Shown: positions 15,401 to 30,536 of the stretch, in pieces
Numbering within the stretch: position 1 is the stretch's first letter
How the letters are laid out: every line of letters starts with the position of its first letter
Source of the DNA: Dinochytrium kinnereticum
Lineage: Eukaryota > Chytridiomycota > Chytridiomycetes > Chytridiales > Chytridiaceae
Assembly (NCBI GenBank): GCA_027604005.1
Contig: JADGJT010000107.1
Span: 1,923 to 63,545 of the forward strand
Direction: 5' to 3'
Length of the DNA stretch: 61,623 nucleotides
The notes under the pieces: generated by a model
What the model was told of the DNA's origin: nothing
Databases searched by the model: none
Seen by the model: only the letters and a program-made list of their open reading frames with translations
Program-made: the position numbers and the translations under genes

Positions 15401-16876
15401 GAAAGTTTTGGGCGGTAATTACTTTTTTGCTAAAACGGCCAAAGCTTCGGTGCTTGTAAGAATGATCTCGCAATGCAATGCGTCCAAGGAGGCAGAGTCA
15501 TAAAGACGAAGAAATTCAAAGGATTGGTCGATAACGGTTGTAAGTTCTCCGTCGATAAGGAGGTAGGCGAAGACATAAGATTGCTTAAACAAAAGAAAGG
15601 CATTAGCGATCTTTTAGACTTCAATTTGAAAAAATATTTACCACACAAATGTGAAATAAGTTGATATGCATCTCAGCCTGCAACGACTCAAAAATATCCT
15701 GAATTATGTGCACCCATCTCCCAACCCCACAAGCAGCTTTTACCGCCCCAACCAGCCCCTCATACTTTGCATCATGCACTCCTACCGAAACAGGTCGTCC
15801 AGCAATAAGCTCAGTCCAAAGACTCTCAGCCTTTGCGCTTCCACTTTCAACCACCTCCGAATCCAACAGACAACCCAAAAAGTTTCGAGCAATCTTCAAA
15901 ACCTCTATAGCGAGAATCGTTGTCGATTGGTAGATGCTATAAGTGGTGGTAGATGACTGAGAAGCCCCAGCATCGTTGGTTGACTCTGGGGTAGCATTGA
16001 TTTTGATCTTTTGAGGGGTTGTCAAGAGCTTGGTCACGATACTTTCGAGGAGGTTTAGCTGGTCAGCGGTGTGGATTGAGGGTGGAGAATCTGAGAGGGC
16101 TAAGGCTAGGCCAGTAAGGCAGGCTCGGCAGCCGGTTTTGTTGGAGACACCTTAGGGGTGGAGTTAGATGATTTTAGTTGTCGTTTTGCAAACCTGTATC
16201 ATCCAAAACGCTATTGATCATGGAGGACATCCATGACCAAACGGATCGCAGAATGGGTTCCCTGACGTCCGGAAATGACTCCGCAATCTTCAGTAGACGC
16301 GATGTTATCTCGAAAGAGAAAGACTCAAAGTGTTCAGGATCTTATTTACTAAGGTTAATAACTTCAGAAGAATGGCTGAGAAAAACCTTCTTCCCCAAAA
16401 AAGCCAGCATCAAGCGCGAATTTTGCCATCTCCGGAAACTTCTCCAACTCTCCAAGACAGACCGAAATCAGAGAATCACGGAACTCCCCTTTTGATGCGA
16501 GAACGTAATCCAAAAGGCCAATCAATCCCAGCTGATGAGAAGAATCCTATAGAGATGAAAAAAAGTCCGTCAAAATCCGCCACCCCATTCCATCTACATT
16601 TTGCGATTGAAAGTCAAGAAGAATCGAGCTTCCCATAACCCCATTTAATAAAAATCAACCCACATGAACGATCAACGGCGGCAACTCTGCAGGATCCATT
16701 TGAACCTTGAGAAAGCTCCCCCCCAATCCCATCGTGATATTCAAATCCGGGCAAAAGACATCCACAAGTGTCGAAAGTTGCTCTTGGACAACAATGGAGG
16801 AGGAAGCGGCCACAGCTGACGCGGCATCTGCAAAGACGTCAAGGAGGTATCCCTCTTTTGACTGATTGTAGAACAT
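9423..16876 (-). CDS. STT4: Phosphatidylinositol 4-kinase III alpha (Stt4 type)
   Basis: Makes PI4P at the plasma membrane, upstream of PI(4,5)P2, cell-wall and actin signalling. The gene has many exons and short introns across about 7.4 kb. The C-terminal kinase is unmistakable: [15 protein letters not shown] (ATP-binding lysine region), the catalytic loop [20 protein letters not shown] at about 9960-10030, then [20 protein letters not shown] after a short intron, and the family ending [13 protein letters not shown]. Upstream lies the PIK accessory domain with [13 protein letters not shown], interrupted by a 42-bp stop-free intron at 11190-11231. The N-terminal two thirds is helical-repeat-like. 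ATG 16876 is the first clear start. An alternative GTAAAG...TTTGCAG splice near 16815-16870 could extend the protein upstream to about 17160, so the N-terminus is uncertain. Confidence 0.92.
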
Positions 16877-17400
16877 CCTTTACAAACTGTTAAAGGACGG
16901 GCGTCCCTTTCGATAGGATGATCGCTTTCTGAGTGAATATGTCGGCTTGAATGCGGTGAAGGCTTGCGGGGAACTGAGGGGCGATGAGGGGATCGGATGG
17001 CGTTGCGTTGGCCCAGGACTCCAATGCTAAGTGTTACACAACCACTGGAAGGCAGCAAATTGATGATGATATCAGATGGCAATGCTTGCTGCATGGCATA
17101 ATGATTTGAAGGGGAAAGGCAGCGATTGGGGTCTGATATCGTCTGGGGTGATGCATGCATGCGATGAATGGCTGGTCACTTCCATGCGTGAGTACAAGTA
17201 TTCGAGAATTGCCGCATTCTCTGTTGGAAATGAGTGCATCATATTCAACGCATCTATTGATTCTTGGTTATGTCCCAGCCACTAAATGTCCAGGAATCGA
17301 GTGCATCCATGCGATCCCACGAGTGCTGCTTCCATCTGCCTGCTGGCTGTGTGGAGGAGGAAAACCAACTTTTTCAGCTTGACAATCTCGGTGCTTGAAA
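16877..17400. promoter_or_regulatory. Divergent intergenic region STT4 / TTLL1
   Basis: About 520 bp separating two outward-facing start codons. It presumably holds both promoters. The STT4-proximal 280 bp is open on the minus strand and may carry an extra STT4 5' exon. No defined element was identified. Confidence 0.35.
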
Positions 17401-20111
<2,711 letters not shown>

Positions 20112-21998
20112 CGGGCTGGAGGAATTTGCATATATAGGAAGTTGGGGGGGTGGAGTTGCCAGTTTGGGGAAGGTAAGAGTGAAGCACCAGATCAGCACGT
20201 AAGGAAGGAGGGGAAACATGGTGGAATGAAGCAGGTCACGGGAACGGGGAAAGCGATCCCCCCCCAACTATAATTCGCTTACAGAATAATTAGGAAAATA
20301 GATTTAATTAATTATCGATCATCATATCTTAACCGCGGTCACATGTATTTATTTACCACTTGCTTTTCCGTCCAGTGAATCGTTGTTTTCCGTTGATTTA
20401 CGTCAACCCCAAAACTGATAGTTTCCCCATAATGGCGATACCTCAGAAATCATATTATATTACGACGTTTATTTTCTCTGACTCCAAGACAAAGAAAATT
20501 CTTGAAGAGTAGAGGTGAGACAATGAGCAACGTCTTTTAGCATGGGATCGCTGAGAGAGAATCACCACAATCAGCTTACTTTCACGATCCCCTGGTTTGC
20601 CATATGTCAAAGCTTCCAGCGAACATTGATGACCGCGAAGGAGAGGTTTACCGTGGAGGTGTCGCTTGATGCACGGCTGGAGGCGGGGTGGGGGACAGGG
20701 CGGATACCTGCGACGTTTACGTTAAGGTGCGGACGCGTTGGCCTGGGGACGACGCGTTCGGAGGGCATAGCGCGTCGGAAAGTCCCGGGTGGTGAGTAAG
20801 CAGCAGTGGCGCATTGTTGTTTTGGGAGCGGAAAATCCAGATGGCTGGATACCGGTGACGTGGCGCTGGGAGGCAGCTGAAAAGGACGAAAATTCATCCG
20901 CATCGACTCACTGTGGGTGATGCACGATTCCACCGATCCCTGTTACACACATCGAGCGAATCGGATTAAGGTTCTTGATGGCTGTCTCCCGGATGGCCGA
21001 TCCCAACACTGAGATCCCGACGTTTGTATTGGGAACCTTTGCCGTCGGTGCATGAACCGCCGGTCCCTGAATCGAGGGTGCTTGGATCGGTTTTTTTCTT
21101 TCTAAAATCTCTCTTACCGGCATCACCGATCAAGTTCAGCCGGTGATCGCCCGTCTTATTGAGGGCTATCATCACGTCCTCTTCGACATCATCCACTTCA
21201 CCCAGCATTTCCCCTCAATGCCGCCCACAGGGTTGATTCCCTTTTATCTTTATTGAATGTATTTACAGTGCCCACAAAAGCATGCTGATTTGGTTTGTGG
21301 CGATCGGTCTTGCCCATCGGTCGCCAAGGGGCGGGAAGCGTTGATGTCTGCCCAGAACCGCCGGATCAGCGGCGGTCAGCAAGGTTTGGCCGCAGTGATC
21401 CGATTGAAAGGGAGAGGTTCTCGATTTGGAGGGATGGGCCGGGCAGCTCGAGGAGGAGGGACAGACGGTCCCCGCCAATCAGAACACGCGCACAGCCGTC
21501 CTCCCAGCCAATGGGAATAATTCCAGGATATTCTGCCATTTGCTTTTTTGCTTTTTGAATTTTCTCAAAAGACAAGGGATTTCTGTGTTTTCCCACCCTC
21601 CGCTTCCTCTCACCTCACCTCACCCCACAGCGACCATCCGTCGTCAACCTTGACGGCCAACTCCCATACCACCGACTGCTGCGACGACGCCATCACCGTC
21701 TGCTTCAACACAGTCTGCGACAGGAGGGAAAGCGACCGACACATCCAACCACAGTCAACAGCACGGGAAACAGAAAGCGTACTTGGAGGACTCTTCTGCC
21801 GTGCTCGCCTCTCCATCCACCTTCAAGCACCTGCTTATTGAGAGAGAGGACATCTCAAAGAAAGGAAAGAAAGGGATTCTCTGCTTAATCTTTTCGTGGC
21901 GTTTTTATCAACGAGGGTGAAGGCGGAACATCAAGAAAAGGCACAGCAGCAAAAGAAGGATCCACACACCTTCATACCCTCACTTGTATCTGCGTCGA
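20112..21998. other. 1.9-kb intergenic region, GC-rich in the middle, upstream of the WC-1-like gene
   Basis: The first 300 bp contains an AT-rich 3' end for TTLL1. From about 20540 to 21500 the DNA is GC-rich and carries spliceable short ORFs on both strands. On plus, an ORF starts at 20542 and a GTGAGTAAG...CAG splice near 20790-20840 extends it to about 20930. On minus, an ORF starts at 21208 with a GTAAGA...AAG splice near 21120. Neither resembles a family I know, and both cannot be true over the shared part. From about 21550 to 21998 the region looks like a leader: pyrimidine-rich, then CA-rich. I see no mobile element. Confidence 0.3.
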
Positions 21999-24900
21999 AT
22001 GACCACCGCATCTCCTCTGCCTTTACAGGACTTCCTCACTCTCCCACAGCAGCGACAGCAGGAGCTTCACCACTCAACTACACCAGCTGATCACCAGCAG
22101 CGCCTTCGACAGCGCCACCCTCAATTATCTTTCTCAAGGAACCACACAACAAACTCAATGGCCGCCGCACTAATTTCTCCGGCCGTCGCCGCCTTTACCA
22201 GCTCTCCAGCTCCATCATCGGCAAATAACTCAACTCAACAGTCTTTTGCCAACATGGGCGCTTTGGCTTCACTGTTCCCTCAGCTTCCCATGATGGGAAA
22301 CCCTACCACCGCTAGATCATTTCTTCACCAGCATCAGTCTTCTGGTCAGAATCAGCAACAGCAAAGACGAGCACCTGAACGACGAGTGAGCGATCAGTCC
22401 AACCACTCCTCCACTTCCTCCTCCGCCATTAAGACCCCTTCCTCTCTCCAACCTTTTTATGGCATGTACTCGAACAGCGGGTTTGACATGTTGGATATTT
22501 TGTCCAAGGTGCGGAATCGACCTTGCCCAAAGATTGATTTGGGGCCGGTTGATATGAGCTCAAGTTTTTTGGTGGTGGATGCAAGGCGGTATGATTTGCC
22601 AATCGTTTACTGTTCAGAGAGCTTTGAGAGGCTTACCGGTTACGCTGCTGACGAGATTGTAGGGCTGAACTGCCGCTTCCTGCAGTGTTAGTAGTTTTAT
22701 CTATCTTAGATTCCTTCTTTGCTTTCCTACTAAAAATATTTTTTCTTGCCTTTTTTTCGTTGTACACTACTTGCTTCTTCGTGTGTGTAATAATCTTTCT
22801 AATTCAACATCCTCTTTTCCTTCTCACAGCTCCCGACGGGATAGTCGAGCGTGGTGCCGAACGCAAGTATGTGGACAACACGATCGTGTATCAGCTTAAA
22901 CGTTCGATTGATGATCATCAAGAGTGTCAGTTCGTCAACATTAATTACAAGAAGGGTGGGGAGCCCTTTGTTAATCTTATCACCGTTATCCCCATTCTGG
23001 AAGAGGAATATGCGGGAGACGAGGGGATGAGGGAAGTGAAGTACTTTGTTGGTTTCCAGGTTGACTTAATGGTCCAGTCAAAAGCTATTCTTGGGAGGTT
23101 GGAGGGTAAGCTGGTTTTCCCACTGACTCTTTTACTTCTTTTCCAAAATTTTACTGGTTCGTGAAAAATACTAATTACTCTTATAATGATCAAAAGATGG
23201 GAACTTTTCGATGGACAGTAACCTTTCCATCGATGCCCCGCTAACCAGTAACAACCCCCTTGCAACACCGACTACTCAATTAAATCAATCCAAAACCGAC
23301 CTGAAACAACCCGCCAGCTTCACTATTCCGTCAACAAACTCATTTCTCCCCTCATTTCAATCCCAACCGGCTGCGCTCTCAGCCACTCAAGATCTTTTCA
23401 CCTTCATGGCGTCAAATCCATCTACGGTTATTGACCTTGCATCATCGAACGAACTTCTGTTTGGATCGGCCTTGGGAAGAGGGCATACCGTGTCTTCGTC
23501 TTCGTCGGACTCCACAGCATGGGGCAAGCCCTCTTCGTCTCCCCATACCGATAACCACCCGGGGATGACAGACTCTCCTTCTCCTACTGCGACCTCCAAA
23601 TGTTTCACGCCTACTCCTCCACCTCCCTCTGATGAAATGATGTTCCTGCCGCTGGATGACCTCGATTTCACCATCACCTCGGCCCCTAATATGTCAGCAT
23701 CGGGTCCGATGCGGTCAGCGTCAACAATGTCAGCCATGGATGCTCCCAGTTTGGATCAAACTGGACTGGAGTTGGGCCTGTTTCAAGATGCGCCAAGTGA
23801 TCTCTTTTTTGGGGTATTATCGCCTCCTGGGTCCTGTGGGGATAGTTATGCGGGACAGGCAAAAAGTGATGAAGGGAGAGGTGGGTTGAAGCTTACTTTG
23901 CCTCTGAGAGAGGAGAGCTGGATGATGGAGGTATCTCCGGTTTCTCCCAATGAGGGGGCTTTCGGATCTGTAAGGGAGGCTGACGACGACGAGGATAGCG
24001 AGGAAAGCGAGGAGAGCGAGGAAGAGGAAGTTACTTCATTGAGAAAGAAGATGAAGACGGATACAAGTGAGAGGCGAAGCTCAAAATCATCGTCAAGCGC
24101 TGCTTCCATCGCGTCTACCTCTTCCAATGCTTCCTCTCAAAACGGCAACTACGGAATGAAACGCCAACAACTGCCGACATCATCAACAGGACCAATCGGC
24201 ATTTCTCTTTCCGAAATTTCAACATCGGTCGCCCCGTCCCCAAACCGTCAATCCTCCTTCTCATCATCTACCCGCAAACAGTCGCTCCCAAAACCCGTTT
24301 CCGAAGCCGCATCAAGCTGGGGAGCCATTAACGTAAACCCTCACCCCATTTCTGGAACCGTTATCGTGAATGAACTCGTCTTTCCGTCCCCTTCTGCTCC
24401 GCTTCCCGATCACACTCAAACAGACCCAACCCGTCCGCCACGTCACCTCGTCGAGCTTCGATGTCCCAATGCGGATGGAGACCCTGACCTTTTGTCCCAC
24501 TATAACCTGGTCCAGAACTCGCCCGACTGTGTTCACATCCTTTCGTCGAGAGGCATCGTCCTGTATGCGTCTCCACACGCATCCAAGAAGATTCTCGAAT
24601 TTGAGGCCGGCGAGCTCATTGGTCGAAACGTCTCCAGATTTTGCCATCCTGGCGATCTGATTTCACTGATGCGGGAGTTGAAGGGTGCCGCGGTGGGTGG
24701 TAGAATTGAGTGCGCATACCGATTCCGAAGACGATGGAGCGGGTACGTTTGGATAGAGGTTGTGGGGCATAAGTATGAGATGAGGAATCGAAAGAGGACA
24801 AAATGCTTTGTCTTGTCTGCTCGGGAGAGGGTTGGAGGGGGTTTGATTTGCAGGGATCTGGTTGGAGGTGGTTCGACGAAGGCGTCCGGGGATTGGAAGG

Positions 24901-25484
24901 CGGCGCTTTGGGCGAAGATGTCTCCTCAGGGTTTGGTCCTGTTCGTTTCCCCAAACTCTGTACCTGTGTTTGGTATATCGCCTGATGAAATGTACGCAAA
25001 ATCTATCCTTGATCTCGTCCATCCGTCCGACAAGCAAGCCCTCCGTGACTCCCTCGCCGCCGCTACGAAAGCCATGTCCGAATCCTTTACATCACCTACA
25101 TCAGCCTCCCCTCTCCGATCTCCCAAAACAATCGAGGTAACCCTCAGTGGAACGAGTATCAAAGCCCGCATCGCCATCTTCCCCGGTTCATCCGGCCATC
25201 TCATCACAACCCCGGACGCATCCTCTCTCCCAGGTCGATTCCTGTTTCTGAGGGTCGAGGTTGAGAAGCGTTTGGTGGAGAGGTTTGGGGGTGTTGATGT
25301 GACGAGCTTGGATCCTGGGACGGATCTGTTGGGGATTGTCGGGGTGGGTAGACATTCAAGCTTGCAGTTTGAGGTCAATCAGTTGAGGATTGAGAATCGG
25401 AGGATTTTGGCGGAGTTGGAGGGGGTTGGGGCTGCCCTTCCTTTGGCAGTGGGTGGGAGGAAGAGGGGGTACAATGAGTTGTAA
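21999..25484 (+). CDS. wc-1: White Collar-1 type blue-light receptor (LOV-PAS-PAS), without GATA zinc finger
   Basis: Flavin-binding light sensor of the WC-1 family that in fungi works with WC-2 to control light-responsive genes. Three exons (21999-22686, 22830-23105, 23197-25484) give 1083 residues. A Gln/Ser-rich N-terminus precedes a LOV domain at about residues 180-320. It holds GLNCRFLQSPDG, with the photoactive Cys and conserved Arg/Gln, then the WC-1/VVD-type insertion (IVERGAERKYVDNT) and KYFVGFQVDL. A roughly 430-residue Ser-rich linker carries an acidic Glu/Ser run and a basic KKMKTD stretch near 23970-24060. Two further PAS domains follow: about 755-865 (NSPDCVHILSSRGIVLYASP) and about 890-1035. 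The protein ends in a short predicted coiled coil and KRGYNEL, with no C-x2-C zinc finger. The reading frame opens slightly upstream, but 21999 is its first ATG. Confidence 0.9.
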
Positions 25485-25793
25485 GGGCTCTTATTTCCTT
25501 ACTCCTTCAGTGAACGAGGACAGTTTTTGATATTTCAAGGTTTATTTATGGGTTTTGGTTTTTCTTGTGTTTTCTTTGTACAGATATATTTTTTTTTTCC
25601 CCAGTGTCGAACGGTCGCTGAATTTCTTTTCCCATTCCCGCCCTTTGATATCTTTTTTTTTATTTGTTGTTGCATATTCCAACTCCCAATCTTTTTTCTC
25701 GCGGTTCGCGGGGGGCGGGGTGGTGGTTGGGGGAGGGGGGGGGCTGGGGGGCGGTTGGGGGGAGGTGGTTTTGGTGGGCTTTGTGTGTGGGTG

Positions 25794-25803
25794 NNNNNNN
25801 NNN
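25794..25803. other. Assembly gap (10 N)
   Basis: Ten N bases flanked on the left by G-rich low complexity. True gap size is unknown. It falls outside the predicted WC-1 and F-box coding regions. Confidence 0.99.
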
Positions 25804-25900
25804 ACTGCTGACCTCTGATTGTTATCTTTTTTTTTTCTCCTTCGCTTGTTGCTGTCTTCTCTTTCCCACCTTTACCTGATCGCCAAGCAGGTTTTTTACA

Positions 25901-26359
25901 ATGCGCCCAATCCTACCATTCTCTTCCCTCTTTGTATTTCTCTCTGTTATGAGTCCTGCATTTGGCTTTATCAGCAGTGAAGTGTGTTTCCAGTTTTATT
26001 TTTCTCCTATTGTTATGTTTGTTCTTTGGCTTCATGCTGTGGTTACCCTCTTTTGTTTCTCTCACTTTTCTTTTAATTTTTTTTCTCTTCCTACCTTTTT
26101 TTTGTGAGGATGTGTCGGTGACTTGTCTTTTTGGTAGTAACAATGAATAACAAGGAAAGGAGGGATTTAAAAATGGAGCGTCCAAATGTGTCGACCTGAT
26201 GAGTTTGAAGGCATCTCTGTTCTAATTCCAGGTTTTCGTCCAGTTCTTTTTTGTTATCGGTTTACAACCATCACGAAAGTCATTCCAACAAATGAAACTT
26301 TAGATACGCGCGAAAACCTTATGCCTGTTGCAGCGCAAGAGTGGTTGGAACAACAGTAA
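25901..26359 (+). CDS. Possible small secreted cysteine-containing protein (spliced model)
   Basis: Not recognised. A three-exon model is frame-consistent: 25901-25976, 26109-26133 and 26179-26359, 93 residues, with GTGAAG and GTAGTA donors and AG acceptors. The first 25 residues look like a signal peptide: MRPILPF, a hydrophobic core rich in Leu/Phe/Val, then SPAFGF. The predicted mature part has four Cys in a C-x6-C-x3-C spacing plus one further on, and the last exon is open for 60 codons ending AAQEWLEQQ and TAA. It lies between the convergent WC-1 and F-box genes, just after a poly-pyrimidine run and the assembly gap. The second acceptor (TTTGTGAG) and third acceptor (ATGGAG) have poor pyrimidine tracts, so the model is tentative. 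Confidence 0.4.
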
Positions 26360-26742
26360 GCAAAGCGGAACTACCGACCCTTCAAAAAAAAAGAAAAGAA
26401 AAAAACAGGAAGCGATATAAAAGTGCTAATATTGTACGTCATGAAAATGCAAAAAAAACCAAAAAACAACAACAGCCAACCAATCTTTAAAAAAGAACAA
26501 TCCCAGCAAACAATAACAAAAAAAAAAAAGAAGGAAATATCGGGAAGAGAGGAACAAAAGATGAAATGGCAGGTTTCTTGTAAACCATATACATATATAT
26601 ATATAAAAGCAAGTGAAAACGAAAGAAAGAAAAAAAAGGTCAACAAATAACAACCGTCCTTACTTAGCCCCACACTTCCAAAATAAAGGCATTCCACAAA
26701 AACCAAAAAAACCAAAACAAAAAGAACAAATGAACCCCGTCC

Positions 26743-29700
26743 TCAAACCCCCTCATAACAAACCCAAACCACAATCTCACCCTCAAGCACCACCTTTTCA
26801 AACCTCCTCTCCCTAGTCTCACCACCTCCCGCCCTAAAATCCCAAACAACAAGCTTCCCATCGTGAGCCTGCTGTTCCCCACCTTGCACCTCCCCACCAA
26901 CATGCGCACCACCCTCCGTCTCCTCGTTCGTAAGATCCACAACCTCATCCTCCTCATTCAAACCCCCAGGATCTTGACCAACCCCACCCACCCCCATCCC
27001 AGCATCACCCGCACCCAAACCCTCCTCCTCAGCAATGGCAGCCGGAAGAGTCGTGATAAAGGGCTCCCCTCCAACGCCTCCATAAACCATCGTCCCGTCA
27101 CTCGATACCTCGGCGAAAGGAATATCCCAGGTCTCTCCGCCTTCACCGCGGCGGCATGAGAGGGTGTGGAGAAGTTTGCCAGAGGTCAGGTCCCACAATG
27201 ATAAAGTGTCTGAGGTGACGCCATTTGTCAGGAGGATGTTGCCATTTAGAGCAAGCGTCATTGGGGCGAGGGCTGCAAAGGGACCATCGGGGTACGGAAA
27301 GAGGACGCCAGATTCTTCATCCGCTTCCTCTCCTTCTTCATTTTCCTGATGCATTGGTTGCGGAGGAGTCGGTTCGTAATCTTGTTGATTGTCATTCTCA
27401 TCCGAAACCGCGACCGTGTCCTCCTCTTCCCCATCTGTCAACGTGATTTCTCCCTTATCCTCCTCGGTTGTTGAGTCTGTTGGCGGAATGCCATTGGCGT
27501 TGGTAAACGCAACATCACGAGTTGTGGACATGGGCGAATCCAGGGTCGATGAAGACGATTCCAGGCTCGGACTACCATTGAACAATCTTATCAACGACGA
27601 GACCTTTTCCCTAAAATCCTCTTCTCTCTTCTCAGCTCCTTCATCCCTCTCCTGATGATCCTCAACCAAGCACCCTGCCATCTCCTCAACAGGCGTCCGA
27701 AACTCCTCCTCCTCTTCCTCCTCCTCCTCCTCCTCATGCAACCCTGCCTCCTCCTCCCAAGACAAATCCGCCAAGCCCAATCCATCAGGTCGATACATGA
27801 GCGACGCAACCGTCGCCGCCACCGATGTCGTGTTGGTGGGAAGAGGATGGGGTAACCATGATGAAAGCGCGCTGGATCGACGAGGAGACGCGTCACTGCT
27901 TGTCCCAAACACCGCTAAAGCTCGTTCAATTCTCCCTAGAGGGGAGACAGAGCGCGGGCGAGGGGATTCGTCATCTTTGTCTTCGTCTTTCCAGGGGTCA
28001 ACGACGGCTGGGTAGAAAGTTGCATCCTGATGCGAGGTGGATGAAATGCTGCTTATGTCCATAGCATCTTCGTGCTCAACATTTTGGGTGTATGCGTCGA
28101 GATTCCATGGAATTTCAGCCTGAACATCGTCTTCAGAGTAGTAAGGCAACTCCGATATCGATTCTTGAGTGTTGCCCACCGGTGACATATGGGACATGGA
28201 AATTCCATCCTCCTCCAAATCTTCCTCTTCATGGTCTACCTCCTCCTCCTCCGCCTCCTGGTCCTCCTCCTCATCGGCATTCTCTTCCCATGCAAGATCT
28301 TCTCCAACCCACCCAAAATCCTTCAAAACCCTCATGCCTTTACTCCGTCTCGCCTCAAAACTCCAAACGTACCGCTTCTCAATCACATCAAACACGAAAA
28401 ACCTCCCATCAAACAACCCATACGCAGCCCATCGCCCCCAAACCGCCACATTCACGAGCGTACGTTCATTCAAAACGCGGACATACGGAAGAGGCACCCC
28501 TAAATCATGAAGCTTGTCACCAGTCAAGGCGTCAAATATCACAACCCGACCAGTCCGTGACCCCGTGATGATCTGGGTGCCGTGAATGTTCATGCTGTAA
28601 ACGAATCCGAGATCTCCTGTCGCGTTGATGCGTCGGATAAGGCGGCCGCTTGGTTCCGCTGTCTTCTGATCGCCAGATTGACTATCATCCTTTCCTAATT
28701 CCCAGACAAGAATATTCGATGCCTCGTCAAATGATGCCAGGAGTCCTCCACTGTTAGAGAGGACTAGACCAATAGAACGAGTGTGGCCCCTTAGGCATGC
28801 TGCGGGTCTCATTATTGGCTCGCCTGTCAGGTCTTCCTCCGTCACAGACAGGGAACCCAAAGAAGTAGACAATCTAGCGATGTTGATAACGGTCCGGTCC
28901 TCAGAGTCTACCCAACAAAGAATGTTACCATCCAGACAGACGAGGTAGGCGTCGTTGGGGTCTTCAGGCCATGCAAAGAGGTTACGGCGCTGACGGTCCC
29001 CTGCTGCATAATCTTTTGGCAAGTCAGGCTCTGCATTAGTGTTCTCAGGAAACACCGGCCCGTCATTGGTACCCTTCGCAATGCTATCATCCTGCACGGT
29101 CAAAAATAACGACCTCCCAGACACCAAGTTTAACCTAGAAGCATACACGGCCTTCCAAGACCCCAGATAGGTATCCCTTTCCTCCCCCTTCATCACCTCC
29201 TCGCCTCTTTTCTGTCTAGGTGGAACAATATGCCATGCATCCCAATTCGGGTCGACTTCTAGTGACTCGGAAATGGTTGAAGGGGTATCGGGAATACGAC
29301 TGGGAATTCCCCATCTCGTCCAACAAAGGTTTGCCCAAAGTCGACGTTCGTATCGAGTAATAAGTGAGTGCCAACTTCGACAGAGAAGCATGCAATTACA
29401 GAGTGTTGGTGCGTCTACGGCTTCTAGTATGCAGAGAAGGACGTCTAATGGGAAGCTCTGCTGGGGTAAAATGAAATATAAAAAGAGTGTGGGGTTAGAG
29501 ACGACGCCTAACGGAACATGCCGAATATTCAACAAAATGCATACCCATCCTTCTGTCCCTTTTTTCCCGTCTAACTTCATTGTCTCATCCTTCTCCGCAG
29601 CGCAAGCAACCCCGATAGCTTCACCAGCCGCGTATCCATCGAAGCACCCAATCATCCGCATCCGTTTCATCTCAGCGGATGTCAGCATAAGGTTCGGTGA

Positions 29701-30536
29701 CGGACAAGGCTTGATCGCTTCATGCGCAGTGTTTTTGATTGCGTACTCACAGGGAGTGTAATACGCTAGTGAAGGGCCTGAATGGTTACCTTCCCTTGTC
29801 CGTTTTCCTAATAGGTTTGGGGAGGCAATGGATGAGGTGGATGCCGTTGTGGCTATTGATAACGAGGTGGATGCGGGTGAAGAGGGGAAGCTTATGTCGT
29901 GGGTGAGATGATTGTGAGAGGCGTTGCTGTTGAAGTGCGTCTCCTGATGAGAAGTGGCGGTGTCCTTTATGGCTAGAAATCATTCAAACGCAGTCAATAA
30001 ACAGTGAAACTCTTTAGTCTATCCATGCAATGCCATGCAGGCAGGTCAACGCATAATGCGAAATGGAGAAGGCGTAACAAGAGTGGAGTGGGGGGATGGA
30101 GAACTGGCCGACTGAAGCGTCCAATCCAACCTCAAAAAAAACCAAGAAAAAGGCCCTCACCTATCCCAGTTCTTAAAGCAGCCACACGCCCCTCCTTGTC
30201 CAAACCAACAAGAGCAGCCGCAACCTCAACCGCCTCAACGACCACACTCCACCCACAAGGCCTCTCAAAACAGGCAGCGGCAAGCTCCAGAATGCAGTCC
30301 TTTCGATCCGCTTTTGACATTGCCTGCGTCGTCCTCATGAGCTTTCGCACTTCTGCGAGGTAGAAGTCAGATGTTGCGGGGTCAGATCCCTTGATGACGA
30401 TGGCTGAAGATGGGGAAGGTGGTGAAGGTGATGGTGATGGGGGCGCACAAGAAGAGGTGGGTGTGGCCGTCGATGCCGGTGTTGCAAATGAACAGGACAA
30501 GGGGGCGGATGGGGCAGCTGGTGACAGGGGCGACAT
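26743..30536 (-). CDS. F-box and WD40-repeat protein
   Basis: Probable substrate-recognition subunit of an SCF ubiquitin ligase. The three-exon model (30161-30536, 29545-29972, 26743-29460) is in frame for 1173 residues. The N-terminus is Pro/Ser-rich, with a helical stretch around SDPATSDFYLAEVRKLMRTT. The second exon is Ser/Thr-rich. The F-box is at about residues 268-315: QSFPLDVLLCILEAVDAPTL, then CRSWHSLITRYERRLW. WD-like blades follow, for example SLWDLTSGKLLHTLSCRR and KLVVWDFRAGG near the end, interrupted by long Glu/Asp-rich inserts. The 84-bp intron before the F-box (29461-29544) has a multiple-of-three length and no stop, so it can be misread as coding. The start could also lie downstream at 29688, or the N-terminal exons could belong to a separate gene; the shared frame argues for one gene. 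Confidence 0.7.

Noticed and set aside
20640..20960. In-frame TGA codons in a protein-like plus frame, considered as a selenoprotein
   Set aside because: No Cys-homologous family recognised, no SECIS-like element identified, and normal splicing explains the open segments as well.
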